The notes under the pieces: model-generated
The model's database searches: none
Told to the model about the DNA's origin: nothing
The model's input: only the letters and a program-made list of their open reading frames with translations
Translations under genes and position numbers: made by a program
In this document: in pieces, positions 1-10,639 of the stretch
Position numbering within the stretch: position 1 is the stretch's first letter
How the letters are laid out: each line of letters starts with the position of its first letter
Assembly (NCBI GenBank): GCA_946626595.1
Contig: CAMOUQ010000010.1
Location: 1-42,457 of the forward strand
Direction: 5' to 3'
From: an uncultured Prevotellaceae bacterium
GTDB lineage: Bacteria; Bacteroidota; Bacteroidia; Bacteroidales; Bacteroidaceae
DNA: 42,457 nucleotides

Positions 1-53
1 TAGGACGAGAGATTTTCATTCTCTAAAGAGGAGTTCGACTCTCCTAGGGACTA
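1..53 (+). tRNA. tRNA-Glu (UUC anticodon), 5' part outside the window
   Basis: The 3' two thirds of a tRNA. The anticodon stem pairs 8-12 with 20-24 perfectly around a seven-base loop (13-19) with anticodon TTC at 15-17 and T at position 33 of the tRNA. The T arm (stem aggag/ctcct, loop TTCGACT) follows at about 29-45, then the 3' acceptor strand AGGGACT and discriminator A ending at 53. No CCA is encoded. The D arm is cut by the window edge. It reads GAA codons. rpsT starts 34 bases downstream, so the two may share a transcript. Confidence 0.9.
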
Positions 54-87
54 CGAGTAAGATAAAAAAGTAAAAAGAAAAAGTAAA

Positions 88-342
88 ATGGCAAACCACA
101 AATCATCTCTCAAGAGAATCCGTCAGGAGCAGAAGAGAAGACTGCACAACAGATACTACGCTAAGACCATGCGTAACGCTGTTCGCAAGTTGCGCGCAAC
201 CACCGACAAGGCTGCCGCTCAGGAGATGTATCCCGGCATCCAGAAGATTCTGGACAAACTGGCCAAGGTGAACATCATCCATAAGAACAAAGCTTCCAAC
301 CTGAAGTCGAAGCTCGCTCGCTACATTGCCAAGCTGGGCTAA
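88..342 (+). CDS. rpsT: 30S ribosomal protein S20
   Basis: Small-subunit ribosomal protein bS20, which binds 16S rRNA early in 30S assembly. The 84-residue length and strongly basic, helical composition fit the family. The start [10 protein letters not shown] and the C-terminal segment [13 protein letters not shown] are typical of S20. The ATG at 88 follows a very A-rich leader (62-87), the usual Bacteroidetes translation signal, with no strong Shine-Dalgarno sequence. It lies 34 bases after tRNA-Glu and is closed by a clear hairpin terminator, so it is probably transcribed from a promoter left of the window. Confidence 0.97.
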   Translation: MANHKSSLKRIRQEQKRRLHNRYYAKTMRNAVRKLRATTDKAAAQEMYPGIQKILDKLAKVNIIHKNKASNLKSKLARYIAKLG

Positions 343-367
343 TACCATCGGACGACGGAAATCCATA

Positions 368-2521
<2,154 letters not shown>

Positions 2522-2592
2522 GGGGATTGATGGATTGATGGATTAGGGATTAGAGATTAGGGATTAAAGATTAGAGATTAGGGATTAGGAAT
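2522..2592. repeat. GGATTAG/AGATTAG short tandem repeat
   Basis: Between gyrB and the next gene lie about nine imperfect 7-base units of the form GGATTAG, AGATTAG or AGATTAA, preceded by three GGATTGAT-like units. There is no reading frame and no hairpin. Similar ATTAAGGATTAAG words occur inside the MG2-family gene at 20.96 and 21.27 kb. Confidence 0.75.
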
Positions 2593-2802
2593 ATGAAGAA
2601 TCTATTGCACAACCTGAAGTTACTGGGCTTCGTACTCTTTATTTGCAGTCCATTGCTGAAAGTACTCTATTGGCCAGGTCTCATCTTGATGGCCCTTTCC
2701 ACCCTGGGCTTACTTTTCTACTGGCGCGATTACGAGCGCTCCGAAACCATTTGGCACATCATCATCCTCATTGCCTGCGTTCTTGTGATGGCAGGAATAT
2801 AA
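2593..2802 (+). CDS. Small two- or three-helix inner-membrane protein
   Basis: A 69-residue protein that is almost all hydrophobic. Helices are likely at about 8-25, 28-43 and 54-69, with a charged loop (YWRDYERSET) between the second and third. The segment LLKVLYWPG resembles the LFKxLHWPG motif of GldL-type membrane proteins of Bacteroidetes. That similarity is from memory and limited to one motif, so no gliding or secretion role is claimed. It starts 71 bases after gyrB, behind the GGATTAG repeat, without a promoter I can recognise. It ends at a bidirectional terminator. Codon use looks ordinary. A real gene is likely; its function is unknown. Confidence 0.7.
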   Translation: MKNLLHNLKLLGFVLFICSPLLKVLYWPGLILMALSTLGLLFYWRDYERSETIWHIIILIACVLVMAGI

Positions 2803-2841
2803 AAAAAAGCGGGACACTCAACTGAGTATCCCGCTTCTTTT
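2803..2841. terminator. Bidirectional terminator between convergent genes
   Basis: AAGCGGGACACTCA (2807-2820) pairs with TGAGTATCCCGCTT (2823-2836) with one mismatch. A T-rich tract follows on the plus strand, and eight A upstream give a T run on the minus strand. It serves the small membrane gene from one side and the DUF3109 gene from the other. The last codons and the TGA stop of the DUF3109 gene lie inside the stem. Confidence 0.85.
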
Positions 2842-3423
2842 TAGTTCGTCTATCATGGTCTCCAATTCCGCATACCAGGCCTCGCCGAACCGGCGGACAA
2901 GGGGCTCGCGGAGGAACTGATAGAGACGTATGTTTTCTCTTTTACCCTTTTCAATGGCATCCTTGCAGATGGCCCACCGATGGTAGTTCAGCCCGATGAG
3001 GGGATGAGCCGGTTGGCTGTCGGTGGCAGGTATGGTGCCCAACTGCTTCTCCCGAATCGGATAGAGGTGGCAACTGATGGGCCGCTGGCGGAGCAGGCAG
3101 CCGCAGGGACCGCGAAAGGCGCAGTCGCGACCGCCTACGATGCAGGTCACCAGTTCGCCCTCGGGGTCGGCATAGGCCACGCCCGTGCGGTCTATCTCGC
3201 TCTGGGCCGAAGCCGAGAGTCGTGGCCAGAGGTCGTCGAGTTGCTCCTCGATGTCGGCAATCTCGTCCATCGTCACCGGAGCCCCGGCGTCGCCTTCCTC
3301 GCAGCAGCGCCCTTGGCACTTGGCAATGTCACAGGCGAAGTATTCCGTAATGATGTCTGGCGAGAGCAGCACGTCGCCAACCTGAAGTATGGGAGGAAGG
3401 GCCGGGGAGAGGGTCTCTACCAT
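2818..3423 (-). CDS. DUF3109 family cysteine-cluster protein
   Basis: A 201-residue cytoplasmic protein of the DUF3109 family, common in Bacteroidetes and related to cysteine-cluster (YkgJ-like) proteins. Cysteines occur in two groups: C31, C36, C40, C41 (FACDIAKCQGRCC) and C94, C101, C107, C109, C118, with a further C153. The spacing suggests a bound metal or Fe-S cluster, but the biochemical role is not established. ATG 3423 was chosen because the family sequence starts there (ILQVGDVLLS); the longer open frame to 3744 reads across ung and is a shadow. The start overlaps the ung TAG stop by seven bases, which points to translational coupling. The gene ends inside the bidirectional terminator. 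Confidence 0.88.
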   Translation of the reverse strand: MVETLSPALPPILQVGDVLLSPDIITEYFACDIAKCQGRCCEEGDAGAPVTMDEIADIEEQLDDLWPRLSASAQSEIDRTGVAYADPEGELVTCIVGGRDCAFRGPCGCLLRQRPISCHLYPIREKQLGTIPATDSQPAHPLIGLNYHRWAICKDAIEKGKRENIRLYQFLREPLVRRFGEAWYAELETMIDELKRSGILS

Positions 3424-4082
3424 ACGATTGCCTCCTTCCCGTGCTCCACTAAGTAGGCATTGCAGCGACTGAACTGATGCTGACCGAACCATCCGCCACG
3501 GTTGGCACTGAGCGGCGAAGGATGGACACTCTCCAGGACCAGGTTCTTCGATTTGTCTATCATCCATGCCTTGCCTCGGGCAAAACCGCCCCAGAGCATG
3601 TAGACGATGCCCTCGCGCCCCGTGGCCAGGGCATGGATGGCAGCGTCGGTGAACTGTTGCCAGCCCAGGCTGGCATGACTGTTGGCCATGTGGGCACGGA
3701 CCGTCAGGGTGGCGTTCAGGAGGAGTACGCCCTGCCTGGCCCACCGCGTCAGGTCGCCCGACTGCGGCATGGGCACGGCGAGGTCGTCGGAGATTTCCTT
3801 GAAGATATTCTGCAGCGAAGGCGGAAAGGCCACCCCGTCCTGCACCGAAAAGCTCAGTCCGTGGGCCTGTCCCGGTTCGTGGTAAGGGTCTTGCCCCAGT
3901 ATCACGACCTTCACCTCATCGAAGGGCGTCTGGTTGAAGGCATTGAATATGAACTTCCCCGGCGGATAGCAGACCCCGGAGGCATACTCCGCGTGGACGG
4001 CATGCACCAGTTGCTCGAAGTAGGGTTTCCCAAACTCTCCTTGCAGTTGTTCCTTCCAGGTTGGTTCTATCTTTACGTCCAT
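3417..4082 (-). CDS. ung: Uracil-DNA glycosylase (family 1)
   Basis: Removes uracil from DNA as the first step of base-excision repair. The 221-residue protein carries the family 1 signatures: the water-activating loop GQDPYH at 63-68 with catalytic D65, LLLNATLTV at about 120-128, and the DNA-intercalation loop HPSPLSANRG with H187. The length is normal. ATG 4082 is preferred over a GTG six bases upstream. The gene starts seven bases after the stop of the M60 peptidase gene and overlaps the DUF3109 gene, so all three are probably on one transcript. No separate promoter is visible. Confidence 0.96.
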   Translation of the reverse strand: MDVKIEPTWKEQLQGEFGKPYFEQLVHAVHAEYASGVCYPPGKFIFNAFNQTPFDEVKVVILGQDPYHEPGQAHGLSFSVQDGVAFPPSLQNIFKEISDDLAVPMPQSGDLTRWARQGVLLLNATLTVRAHMANSHASLGWQQFTDAAIHALATGREGIVYMLWGGFARGKAWMIDKSKNLVLESVHPSPLSANRGGWFGQHQFSRCNAYLVEHGKEAIVW

Positions 4083-4089
4083 AGGCACG

Positions 4090-7000
4090 TTATTTCTTCA
4101 ATATCAAGTTCACCAGTTCCGTCACATCGGCAATGGTCACCTCGCCGTCGCCGTTCACGTCGGCCAGGTTCTTGCCATTCTTCGTGGGGGCAGTCTCCTT
4201 CTTCAGGATGATGTTCACCAACTTTGTGACGTCGGCAATGGAGACCATGTCGTCGCCATCCAGGTCGCCGACGATGATGTGCTGCTCCGTGGTGCAGGGC
4301 GTGTCCGTCATGTCGTAGTTGGCCGTCACCACAGTCACGTTGTCCAGTCCCAGCGTCAGCAAGGCGCTTGGCAGTTCCACCGTGGTCTTGTTGGTGGCCC
4401 ACAGGAGATTGCCGTCCTTGTCGTAGAACTTGTGGCCGGCCCAGTTGGAGCCGTTGAAGGTGATGGTCTTCTGGTCGGACGACAGCGTGTAGTAGTCGTC
4501 GGTGCAAGGTGCAGCATCCGTGGTGAACGACTCGTAGTCGCCGCCCACATAAGTTGCCGAGGCAGAAGCCATGAGGTAGGGGTATTCATCGTTGGCCCGC
4601 TTATATCCGTCCGAGGGCACCACGCAACCGAAGATGTTGTCGGCGTCGGCTTTCTTCTTGATGATGCGGTCGTCGATGAACATGAGGTTGCCTAACTTCT
4701 TCTCATACTTCTGCATGTAGGCCTTGGCCTCGTCGATGTCGGCCTGCGTCGTGGTGACATGGTAGGTGGAATAGTCGCCCACCTCCATCATGTCGACGGG
4801 AATGAACATGCCATACGCCTCGAAGAACTCCGAGAGGTCGGCCTGTGCCACGTCGCAAATCATCTTGGCCAGGTGCAGATAGTCGTCCTTGCCGTAAGAG
4901 GTGGGACCGCCGTTGCCCGGACCGCTCCATTTGTTGATGGGGCTCTTTCGCATCTGGCGGAAAAGGTTGGGATAGAAGTTGGTGTCGTGGCCCTGGACAT
5001 GGAAATAGAGATAGAGCTGGAAGAACATGCTCGTCGTGTACCAGATGTTGCGCTGCAGCCAGGGCGTCTGGTTGGCCATATAGTCCTGTGCCACCTTGCC
5101 CTCTGGCGAGTTGCCATAGGGATAGAAGGGATAGAATCGGCGCGAGTTGAGGATGCCCGTCTCGAAGGTGTTGATGTTGGAGAACAGGTTGTTGGAACTC
5201 TCCGTCGAACCGATGACGTTGATGCTGGCCTGGTGGTTGTGGCCTATCTCGTGGCTGGGTCCCCAGAGGTGGCCGCCTCCGTTCGACAGTTTGTTGTAGT
5301 TCATGACGGTGGCGATGGTGCCTTCGGAGTACCATGTGCCGCGCGTGGTGGAGTGCATGTACGAACTGGCACCCGAGAAGACGTTCCAGATGTTGTTAAG
5401 GTCCTCTGCAAAGTCCTCCACGCCCATGTATCGGTCCTCGTTGGCAACAATCTGTTCCCAGATGCGCGTCATGCCTTCTACCTCATTAGGCTCGGCCTGC
5501 AGCAGCAGGTCGCGGTCGATCTGGAACACCAGGTGCTTGGTCTTGAGGTTGATGTAGGGAGCCTTCAGCAGGTCTTGCTGCAGGAGTTTCCAGTCGGCAT
5601 TGGTCATGTTGCGTGTGGCGTCCCAGTAGCCGTTGAGCTGTCCGCCCTCGATGTGGACCGTGATGTCGGAGTAGCGCGACAGATGGCGGTAGGTGTTTGC
5701 CACGCCCGACTTCACGCGGTGCAATACGTACAGCATCTTCTGCTCCGAGAAGCGGAAGAGGTTCAGTCCGGAGGTCAGCTTCGTCTGCTCGCCAGTGGCG
5801 TGATTGCCGGCCACGCCGTCGGTGCCGACAGCCTCCAGCAGCAGTTCTGAATTATTCTTGGCGTTGCCACTGACATAGATGTAGATGATGTCACCCGGAT
5901 TGGCCACGATGCCCGTGGGGCCGGACAGACGGCCGAAGGCATTGCTCATGGTGAAGTTGCTGGAGTTGGCCATTTCCTCGTCGTTGCTGTAGATGCCGTA
6001 GTCCGCCACGCGGAAGAACTTCTCGTAGCCGGCCGTGTAGCCCGTCGACTTGTTGGTGAACTGCTGCCAGGTGTTGTTCTTCACCTTCAGCACCATCTGC
6101 TGCATGTCGGCATTCAGGGCCTGGAAGTTGGTGTTGGCGGCCAGTTCCTCGTCCGAGAGGGCCTGGATGTCGGCCTTCAGTGTGGTGCAGGCCTTGTCCT
6201 CGAAGAGGGCGTTCAGTTTCGTCTGGTAGGAGGCCTTCTTGGCCACCAGATTTTCGAATTCAGTCAGACCGCCACGGGCTGCCTCTATTTCCTCCTGGGT
6301 GACGTCGGCTTCCTGGATGTGCCATTCGCTGGCCAGGGCGTTGACGGACCAGTATACCACACTGTGCCCCTGTGAGGCTGCGTCATGCAGTCCGCCCCAG
6401 TCTGTGCCATAACGAATGGTCCACCGATAGTCCCAATCGTCGGCTACTCGATTAAAGTTGAAGGCGACTGCCGATGCGCCCATGGCATAGGGTGTGCTGG
6501 CCGTCGTCTGGCGGGCTATATACTTCTGCGTCACTACGTTCTCGATGCTCCATCCCGTTCCGCTCTTGTGCAGTTGCCACACCTGCGAGAGGTTCGCCTC
6601 GTCCAGCGTCTTCGCGCTCAGTTGGGTGCCCTCGGTGAGGTAGAGGTCATAATAACTGATCAGTCGGTAGTATCCGCCGTCCTTCGGCTCGCTGGCGTAT
6701 GGCGACATGCCCAGGATGCGCTCCTTGACCTCAGCCAGGGTGAAGTTCTCCACCGCCTCCAGATACCAGTCGCAGCCGTCGTCCATACTGTAGCTGTAGA
6801 GGCCATGGCTCGTGTTAGTGTTGAGGAACTTGCCGCCGAATCCGCTGTCCGACGAGATGTTATAGAACTTCTGCGTGCCCGTTGCATTGGGGCTCAGGCG
6901 GACGTACAGCGTAGCCTTAGCCGTAGCCGGAGTAGTGTATTCGCCCTGCAGGAATTCGCCCGTGTTGGCGCTGCGGAAGGTGTATCCGCTGCCCGAGGGT

Positions 7001-7197
7001 TGCAATATCCACACCTGGTCCAGCTTGTTCAGGGCCTTGGGCGTGGTCGTGGCCTTGCCCTTGGTGGCAGTGGACAGGTAGTACGACGTACGTTTGCTCT
7101 TCACGCGGTACAGGCCTTCTGCAAAGTCCTGAGCCGTAACAGTCATGCTGCTGGCAATGGCCAGAAAAGCAGTTAAAAGAAGCAGGAATCGTTTCAT
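4090..7197 (-). CDS. Secreted M60-family metallopeptidase with C-terminal dockerin
   Basis: A 1,035-residue exported protein. Signal peptide about 1-22 (MKRFLLLLTAFLAIASSMTVTAQ). Residues about 24-290 hold trefoil-like or ricin-like segments ending in W-x-L/I (DQVWILQPS, SQVWQLHKS). The catalytic gluzincin motif is HEIGH at 649-653, followed by NHQASIN and a downstream acidic residue, as in M60/enhancin-like peptidases, which cleave O-glycosylated mucin-type proteins in gut bacteria. Residues 977-1035 form a dockerin type I pair with two calcium loops (GDLDGDDMVS, ADVNGDGEVT), each followed by IADVTxLVNxILKK. No cohesin partner is in the window. The enzyme likely acts at the cell surface on host glycoproteins (inference from the family). 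A -7 box lies upstream; ung follows immediately. Confidence 0.9.
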   Translation of the reverse strand: MKRFLLLLTAFLAIASSMTVTAQDFAEGLYRVKSKRTSYYLSTATKGKATTTPKALNKLDQVWILQPSGSGYTFRSANTGEFLQGEYTTPATAKATLYVRLSPNATGTQKFYNISSDSGFGGKFLNTNTSHGLYSYSMDDGCDWYLEAVENFTLAEVKERILGMSPYASEPKDGGYYRLISYYDLYLTEGTQLSAKTLDEANLSQVWQLHKSGTGWSIENVVTQKYIARQTTASTPYAMGASAVAFNFNRVADDWDYRWTIRYGTDWGGLHDAASQGHSVVYWSVNALASEWHIQEADVTQEEIEAARGGLTEFENLVAKKASYQTKLNALFEDKACTTLKADIQALSDEELAANTNFQALNADMQQMVLKVKNNTWQQFTNKSTGYTAGYEKFFRVADYGIYSNDEEMANSSNFTMSNAFGRLSGPTGIVANPGDIIYIYVSGNAKNNSELLLEAVGTDGVAGNHATGEQTKLTSGLNLFRFSEQKMLYVLHRVKSGVANTYRHLSRYSDITVHIEGGQLNGYWDATRNMTNADWKLLQQDLLKAPYINLKTKHLVFQIDRDLLLQAEPNEVEGMTRIWEQIVANEDRYMGVEDFAEDLNNIWNVFSGASSYMHSTTRGTWYSEGTIATVMNYNKLSNGGGHLWGPSHEIGHNHQASINVIGSTESSNNLFSNINTFETGILNSRRFYPFYPYGNSPEGKVAQDYMANQTPWLQRNIWYTTSMFFQLYLYFHVQGHDTNFYPNLFRQMRKSPINKWSGPGNGGPTSYGKDDYLHLAKMICDVAQADLSEFFEAYGMFIPVDMMEVGDYSTYHVTTTQADIDEAKAYMQKYEKKLGNLMFIDDRIIKKKADADNIFGCVVPSDGYKRANDEYPYLMASASATYVGGDYESFTTDAAPCTDDYYTLSSDQKTITFNGSNWAGHKFYDKDGNLLWATNKTTVELPSALLTLGLDNVTVVTANYDMTDTPCTTEQHIIVGDLDGDDMVSIADVTKLVNIILKKETAPTKNGKNLADVNGDGEVTIADVTELVNLILKK

Positions 7198-7229
7198 GGT
7201 ATAATAGGTTTATTTTACATTCTTGGCTA

Positions 7230-7237
7230 CAAAGTTA
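7230..7237 (-). promoter_or_regulatory. Probable -7 element of the M60 peptidase gene
   Basis: On the minus strand this reads TAACTTTG, a match to TAnnTTTG, 32 bases before the ATG. I see no good -33 partner. It is back to back with the symporter promoter in the same 129-base divergent spacer. Confidence 0.6.
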
Positions 7238-7302
7238 CGAAATTTAATCAAGAATTTCGCACATTAAAAAGAGAATATGCCGTATTTTACGAAGAATTAT
7301 TG

Positions 7303-7310
7303 TAATTTTG
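7303..7310 (+). promoter_or_regulatory. Probable -7 element of the AGCS symporter gene
   Basis: TAATTTTG matches TAnnTTTG and lies 16 bases before the ATG, which implies a short leader of roughly ten bases. No convincing -33 TTTG is present. Confidence 0.6.
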
Positions 7311-7326
7311 CATCCAAACTATTGAT

Positions 7327-8715
7327 ATGGCTACGATTAACGACTTCTTCCAGTTGCTGAGCTCCTACCTTTGGGGCTGGCCCATGATTGTCCTGCTCCT
7401 TGGCACCCACATCTTTCTGACCTTCCGCCTGCGCATTCCGCAGCGAAAACTGCTGACGGGCATACGCCTCTCGGTGCAGGGCGACCGCGACGCCAAGGGC
7501 GATGTCAGCCAGTTCGGAGCCTTGGCCACGGCCCTGGCTGCCACCATTGGCACGGGCAACATCGTGGGCGTGGCCACAGCCGTGGCGCTGGGTGGTCCAG
7601 GGGCCGTATTGTGGTGCTGGCTGACGGGCATCTTCGGCATTGCCACCAAATATGCCGAGGGACTGCTGGCCGTGAAATATCGCGTGCGCGACCAGGACGG
7701 ACATACCTACGGCGGCCCCATGTATGCCCTGGAGCGTGGGCTCGGCATGAAGTGGCTGGCCGTGCTCTTCGCCAGTTTCACGGCCCTGGCCTCCTTCGGC
7801 ATCGGCTGCACGGTGCAGGCCAACAGCATTGCCCTGCTGGCCAACGAGACCTTCGGTTGGCACACCTCGCTGGTCGGACTGGTCGTATGCCTGCTGGCGG
7901 GCTTCGTCATACTGGGCGGAGTGCGTGCCATTGCCCGTGTGTGCATGGTTCTCGTGCCCTTCATGGCCCTGCTCTATGTCATCGGCTGCATTGCCATCCT
8001 GTGCATGAACGGCCCCTACGTATGGCCTGCCATACAGCTCATCGCCCACTCGGCCTTCAATCCCGAGGCAGCCGGAGGCGGTTTCGTCGGTTCCACGGTC
8101 ATGCTGGCAGCCCGCTATGGCATAGCCCGCGGACTCTTCTCCAACGAGAGCGGCATGGGTTCGGCCCCCATCGTGGCCGCTGCAGCACAGACGCGCAACC
8201 CTGTGCGCCAGGCCCTGGTCTCCAGCACGGGCACCTTCTGGGACACCGTCGTCATCTGTGCCCTGACGGGACTGGTGCTGGTGAGCAGCATCCTGGCCTA
8301 CCCCGACATTTCGTGTGCCGACGGCGCTGCGCTCACGAAGGTCGCCTTCTCCAAGATTCCCTACATCGGAGCGCCCCTGCTGGCCTTCGGCATCCTCACC
8401 TTTGCCTTCAGCACCATACTGGGATGGAGCTACTACGGCGAGAGTGCCGTCTGCTACCTCGACAAGACGGACAAGGGAAAGGGCAAGGAAGGCGTACGTG
8501 GAAGTTCGCGCTTCTACCGCATTCTCTACATCGTGGCACTGTTCTTCGGCAGCATCATCAATCTGGACATCATCTGGAACATCGCCGACAGCATGAACGC
8601 CCTCATGGCCATCCCCAACCTCGTGGCCTTGCTCCTGCTCAGCAAAGTTGCGGCCCGGGAGACCGACAAGTATCTCTGGGCCGACCGCCTGGACGAGGAA
8701 ATGGAGGAGGAATAA
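7327..8715 (+). CDS. Sodium:alanine symporter family (AGCS) amino-acid transporter
   Basis: A 462-residue inner-membrane protein with about ten to twelve hydrophobic helices. It carries both AGCS signatures: GTGNIVGVATAVALGGPGAV at about 75-94 and GLFSNESGMGSAPI at about 269-282. The family imports alanine or glycine with Na+. The precise substrate here is not deducible. The C terminus is short and acidic (LDEEMEEE). It is transcribed alone: the M60 gene diverges upstream, and downstream a large inverted repeat separates it from the convergent gpmI. Length is normal and nothing suggests damage. Confidence 0.94.
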   Translation: MATINDFFQLLSSYLWGWPMIVLLLGTHIFLTFRLRIPQRKLLTGIRLSVQGDRDAKGDVSQFGALATALAATIGTGNIVGVATAVALGGPGAVLWCWLTGIFGIATKYAEGLLAVKYRVRDQDGHTYGGPMYALERGLGMKWLAVLFASFTALASFGIGCTVQANSIALLANETFGWHTSLVGLVVCLLAGFVILGGVRAIARVCMVLVPFMALLYVIGCIAILCMNGPYVWPAIQLIAHSAFNPEAAGGGFVGSTVMLAARYGIARGLFSNESGMGSAPIVAAAAQTRNPVRQALVSSTGTFWDTVVICALTGLVLVSSILAYPDISCADGAALTKVAFSKIPYIGAPLLAFGILTFAFSTILGWSYYGESAVCYLDKTDKGKGKEGVRGSSRFYRILYIVALFFGSIINLDIIWNIADSMNALMAIPNLVALLLLSKVAARETDKYLWADRLDEEMEEE

Positions 8716-8716
8716 A

Positions 8717-8988
8717 CTTTTCGACCACGAATAGACTTTACGACCACGAATAACAGACCACGAATAACAGACCACGAATTACGCGAATTACACGAATAAC
8801 ACGAATAACACGAATAACAGACCACGAATTACACGAATTACACGAATTGGTACCCAATGATTTACTGGTAGGGCGTAGCCAATTCGTGTAATTCGCGTAA
8901 TTCGTGGTCGAAAAATGCAATTCGCGTAATTCGCGTAATTCGTGGTATAAATGTCTAATTCGTGGTCGAAAAGTCTAATCCGTGGTCC
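8717..8988. repeat. 9-bp ACACGAATT repeats forming a large inverted repeat
   Basis: The whole spacer between two convergent genes is built of 9-base units (ACACGAATA, ACACGAATT, ACGCGAATT and their complements) with ACCACGAAT and TTTTCGACC edge words. The arm at 8821-8850 and the arm at 8879-8908 are inverted copies matching at 29 of 30 positions, with 28 bases between them. Further units extend the symmetry outward on both sides. A transcript from either side would fold into a long hairpin, so it may act as a two-way transcript end. Short frames inside it encode NSCNSCNSW/RVIRVIR-type strings and are not genes. Confidence 0.85.
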
Positions 8989-10506
8989 TTAGTCCTTTAT
9001 CAGGCACTTGCCCGTCATGTCGGCCGGCTGTTCGAGGCCCATGATGTGCAGGATGCTGGGAGCCACGTCGGCCAGTACGCCGTTCTCGACGCGGGCATTC
9101 TGGTTCTCCGTGATGTAGATGAAGGGCACGGGGTTCAGCGAGTGAGCCGTGTTGGGAGTGCCGTCGGGGTTGATGGCATTGTCGGCGTTGCCGTGGTCGG
9201 CAATGATGATGGTCTCGTAGTCGGTGGCCAGGGCAGCCTCAACCACCTCGCCCACACACTGGTCCACAGCCACCACGGCCTTCTCTATGGCCTCGTAGAT
9301 GCCCGTGTGGCCCACCATGTCGCCGTTGGCAAAGTTCACCACGATGAAGTCGTACTTGTTCTCCCGGATGGCAGCCACCAGCTTGTCCTTCACCTCGAAG
9401 GCCGACATCTCGGGCTTCAGGTCGTAGGTCTGCACCTTGGGACTGGCCACCAGTATGCGGTCCTCGCCCTCGTAGGGAGTCTCGCGTCCGCCGTTGAAGA
9501 AGAAGGTCACGTGTGCGTACTTCTCCGTCTCGGCCGTATGCAGCTGCTTCAGGCCCTTGGCCGAGATGTACTCGCCCAGGGTGTTCGTGACGTTCTCCTT
9601 GGGGAAGAGGATGTGCACGCCCTTGAACGAAGCGTCGTACGGAGTCATGCAGTAGTACTGCAGTCCGGGAATGGTCTTCATGCCCTGGTCCTCCATGTCC
9701 TGCTGCGTCAGGACGATGGTCAGTTCCTTGGCACGGTCGTTGCGGTAGTTGAAGAAGATGACCACGTCGCCCTCCTTGATAGTGCCGTCGACGGTGGTGT
9801 TGTTGATGGGCTTGATGAACTCGTCCGTCACGCCCTCGTCATACGACTCCTGCATGGCCTCCACCATGTCCGTAGCCTGCTTGCCCTCGCCCTGTACGAG
9901 CAGGTCGTAGGCCACCTTGATGCGGTCCCAGCGCTTGTCGCGGTCCATGGCATAGAAGCGGCCTATGATGCTGGCCACCACCGTGTTGGTGCCCTGGATG
10001 TGGTCGGTGAGCTGCTGGATGAATCCCTTGCCCGAGTGCGGGTCGGTGTCGCGTCCGTCCATGAAGCAGTGCACATAGGTGTGCTTGATGCCGTACTTCT
10101 CCGAGATGTCGGTGAGTGTGAACAGATGCTCCAGGCTGGAGTGTACGCCGCCGTTCGAGGTCAGTCCCATGAGGTGCACGCTCTTGCCGTTCATCTTGGC
10201 ATACTCGTAGGCCGAGACGATTTCCTTGTTCTGCAGAATGGAGCCGTCCTTGCAGGCGCGGTTGATCTTCACCAAGTCCTGGTAGACGATGCGTCCGGCA
10301 CCGATGTTCAGGTGTCCGACCTCCGAGTTACCCATCTGTCCGTCGGGCAGACCCACGTTCTCGCCGCTGGCCAGCAGCTGGCTGTGGGGGTACGTAGCGT
10401 TGATTTTGTCCAGGTTGGGCGTGGCAGTCTGATAGATGACGTCGCCCTTCTCTTTGTTTCCGATACCCCATCCGTCGAGTATCATCAAAAGTGCTTTCTT
10501 TGCCAT
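8989..10506 (-). CDS. gpmI: 2,3-bisphosphoglycerate-independent phosphoglycerate mutase
   Basis: Glycolytic and gluconeogenic enzyme that interconverts 3- and 2-phosphoglycerate using two Mn2+ ions. The 505-residue length is standard. The N terminus shows the metal-binding LLMILDGWG with D11 and the phosphoserine motif MGNSEVGH with catalytic S61. DGRDTDP lies in the inserted phosphotransferase domain, [11 protein letters not shown] follows, and the second metal cluster includes [12 protein letters not shown] and ADHGNAD. A full-consensus promoter lies upstream. The gene is monocistronic and converges on the symporter gene across the inverted-repeat block. Confidence 0.97.
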   Translation of the reverse strand: MAKKALLMILDGWGIGNKEKGDVIYQTATPNLDKINATYPHSQLLASGENVGLPDGQMGNSEVGHLNIGAGRIVYQDLVKINRACKDGSILQNKEIVSAYEYAKMNGKSVHLMGLTSNGGVHSSLEHLFTLTDISEKYGIKHTYVHCFMDGRDTDPHSGKGFIQQLTDHIQGTNTVVASIIGRFYAMDRDKRWDRIKVAYDLLVQGEGKQATDMVEAMQESYDEGVTDEFIKPINNTTVDGTIKEGDVVIFFNYRNDRAKELTIVLTQQDMEDQGMKTIPGLQYYCMTPYDASFKGVHILFPKENVTNTLGEYISAKGLKQLHTAETEKYAHVTFFFNGGRETPYEGEDRILVASPKVQTYDLKPEMSAFEVKDKLVAAIRENKYDFIVVNFANGDMVGHTGIYEAIEKAVVAVDQCVGEVVEAALATDYETIIIADHGNADNAINPDGTPNTAHSLNPVPFIYITENQNARVENGVLADVAPSILHIMGLEQPADMTGKCLIKD

Positions 10507-10566
10507 AATCTTATTTTTAATTTAAACTTTTACCTTATTTATATGCATCAGCGCATAAATTCGGGG

Positions 10567-10598
10567 CAAAGTTACAGATTTTCGAGCGAAAAGCCAAA
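10567..10598 (-). promoter_or_regulatory. Full-consensus promoter of gpmI
   Basis: On the minus strand TTTG (10595-10598) and TAACTTTG (10567-10574) are 20 bases apart, an exact match to the Bacteroidetes promoter. The -33 box is only four bases from that of the divergent promoter serving the short lipoprotein ORF. Confidence 0.85.
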
Positions 10599-10602
10599 CA
10601 AA

Positions 10603-10634
10603 TTTGCGTTTTCACTCATTTATTCGTAACTTTA
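10603..10634 (+). promoter_or_regulatory. Promoter in front of the 31-codon lipoprotein ORF
   Basis: TTTG (10603-10606), 20 bases, then TAACTTTA (10627-10634), seven of eight bases of the extended consensus pattern. The expected transcript start, about 4-7 bases further on, coincides with the GTG at 10640. Confidence 0.65.
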
Positions 10635-10639
10635 GCACC

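Noticed and set aside
7297..8775. 492-codon minus-strand frame opposite the AGCS symporter
   Set aside because: Shadow of the conserved transporter; its N terminus reads through the repeat block.
8738..8920. Short frames encoding NSCNSCNSW / RVIRVIR strings
   Set aside because: Direct translation of the 9-bp repeat; no start context or conservation expected.
8962..10629. 555-codon plus-strand frame opposite gpmI
   Set aside because: Shadow: it is antisense to a complete gpmI and covers its promoter.
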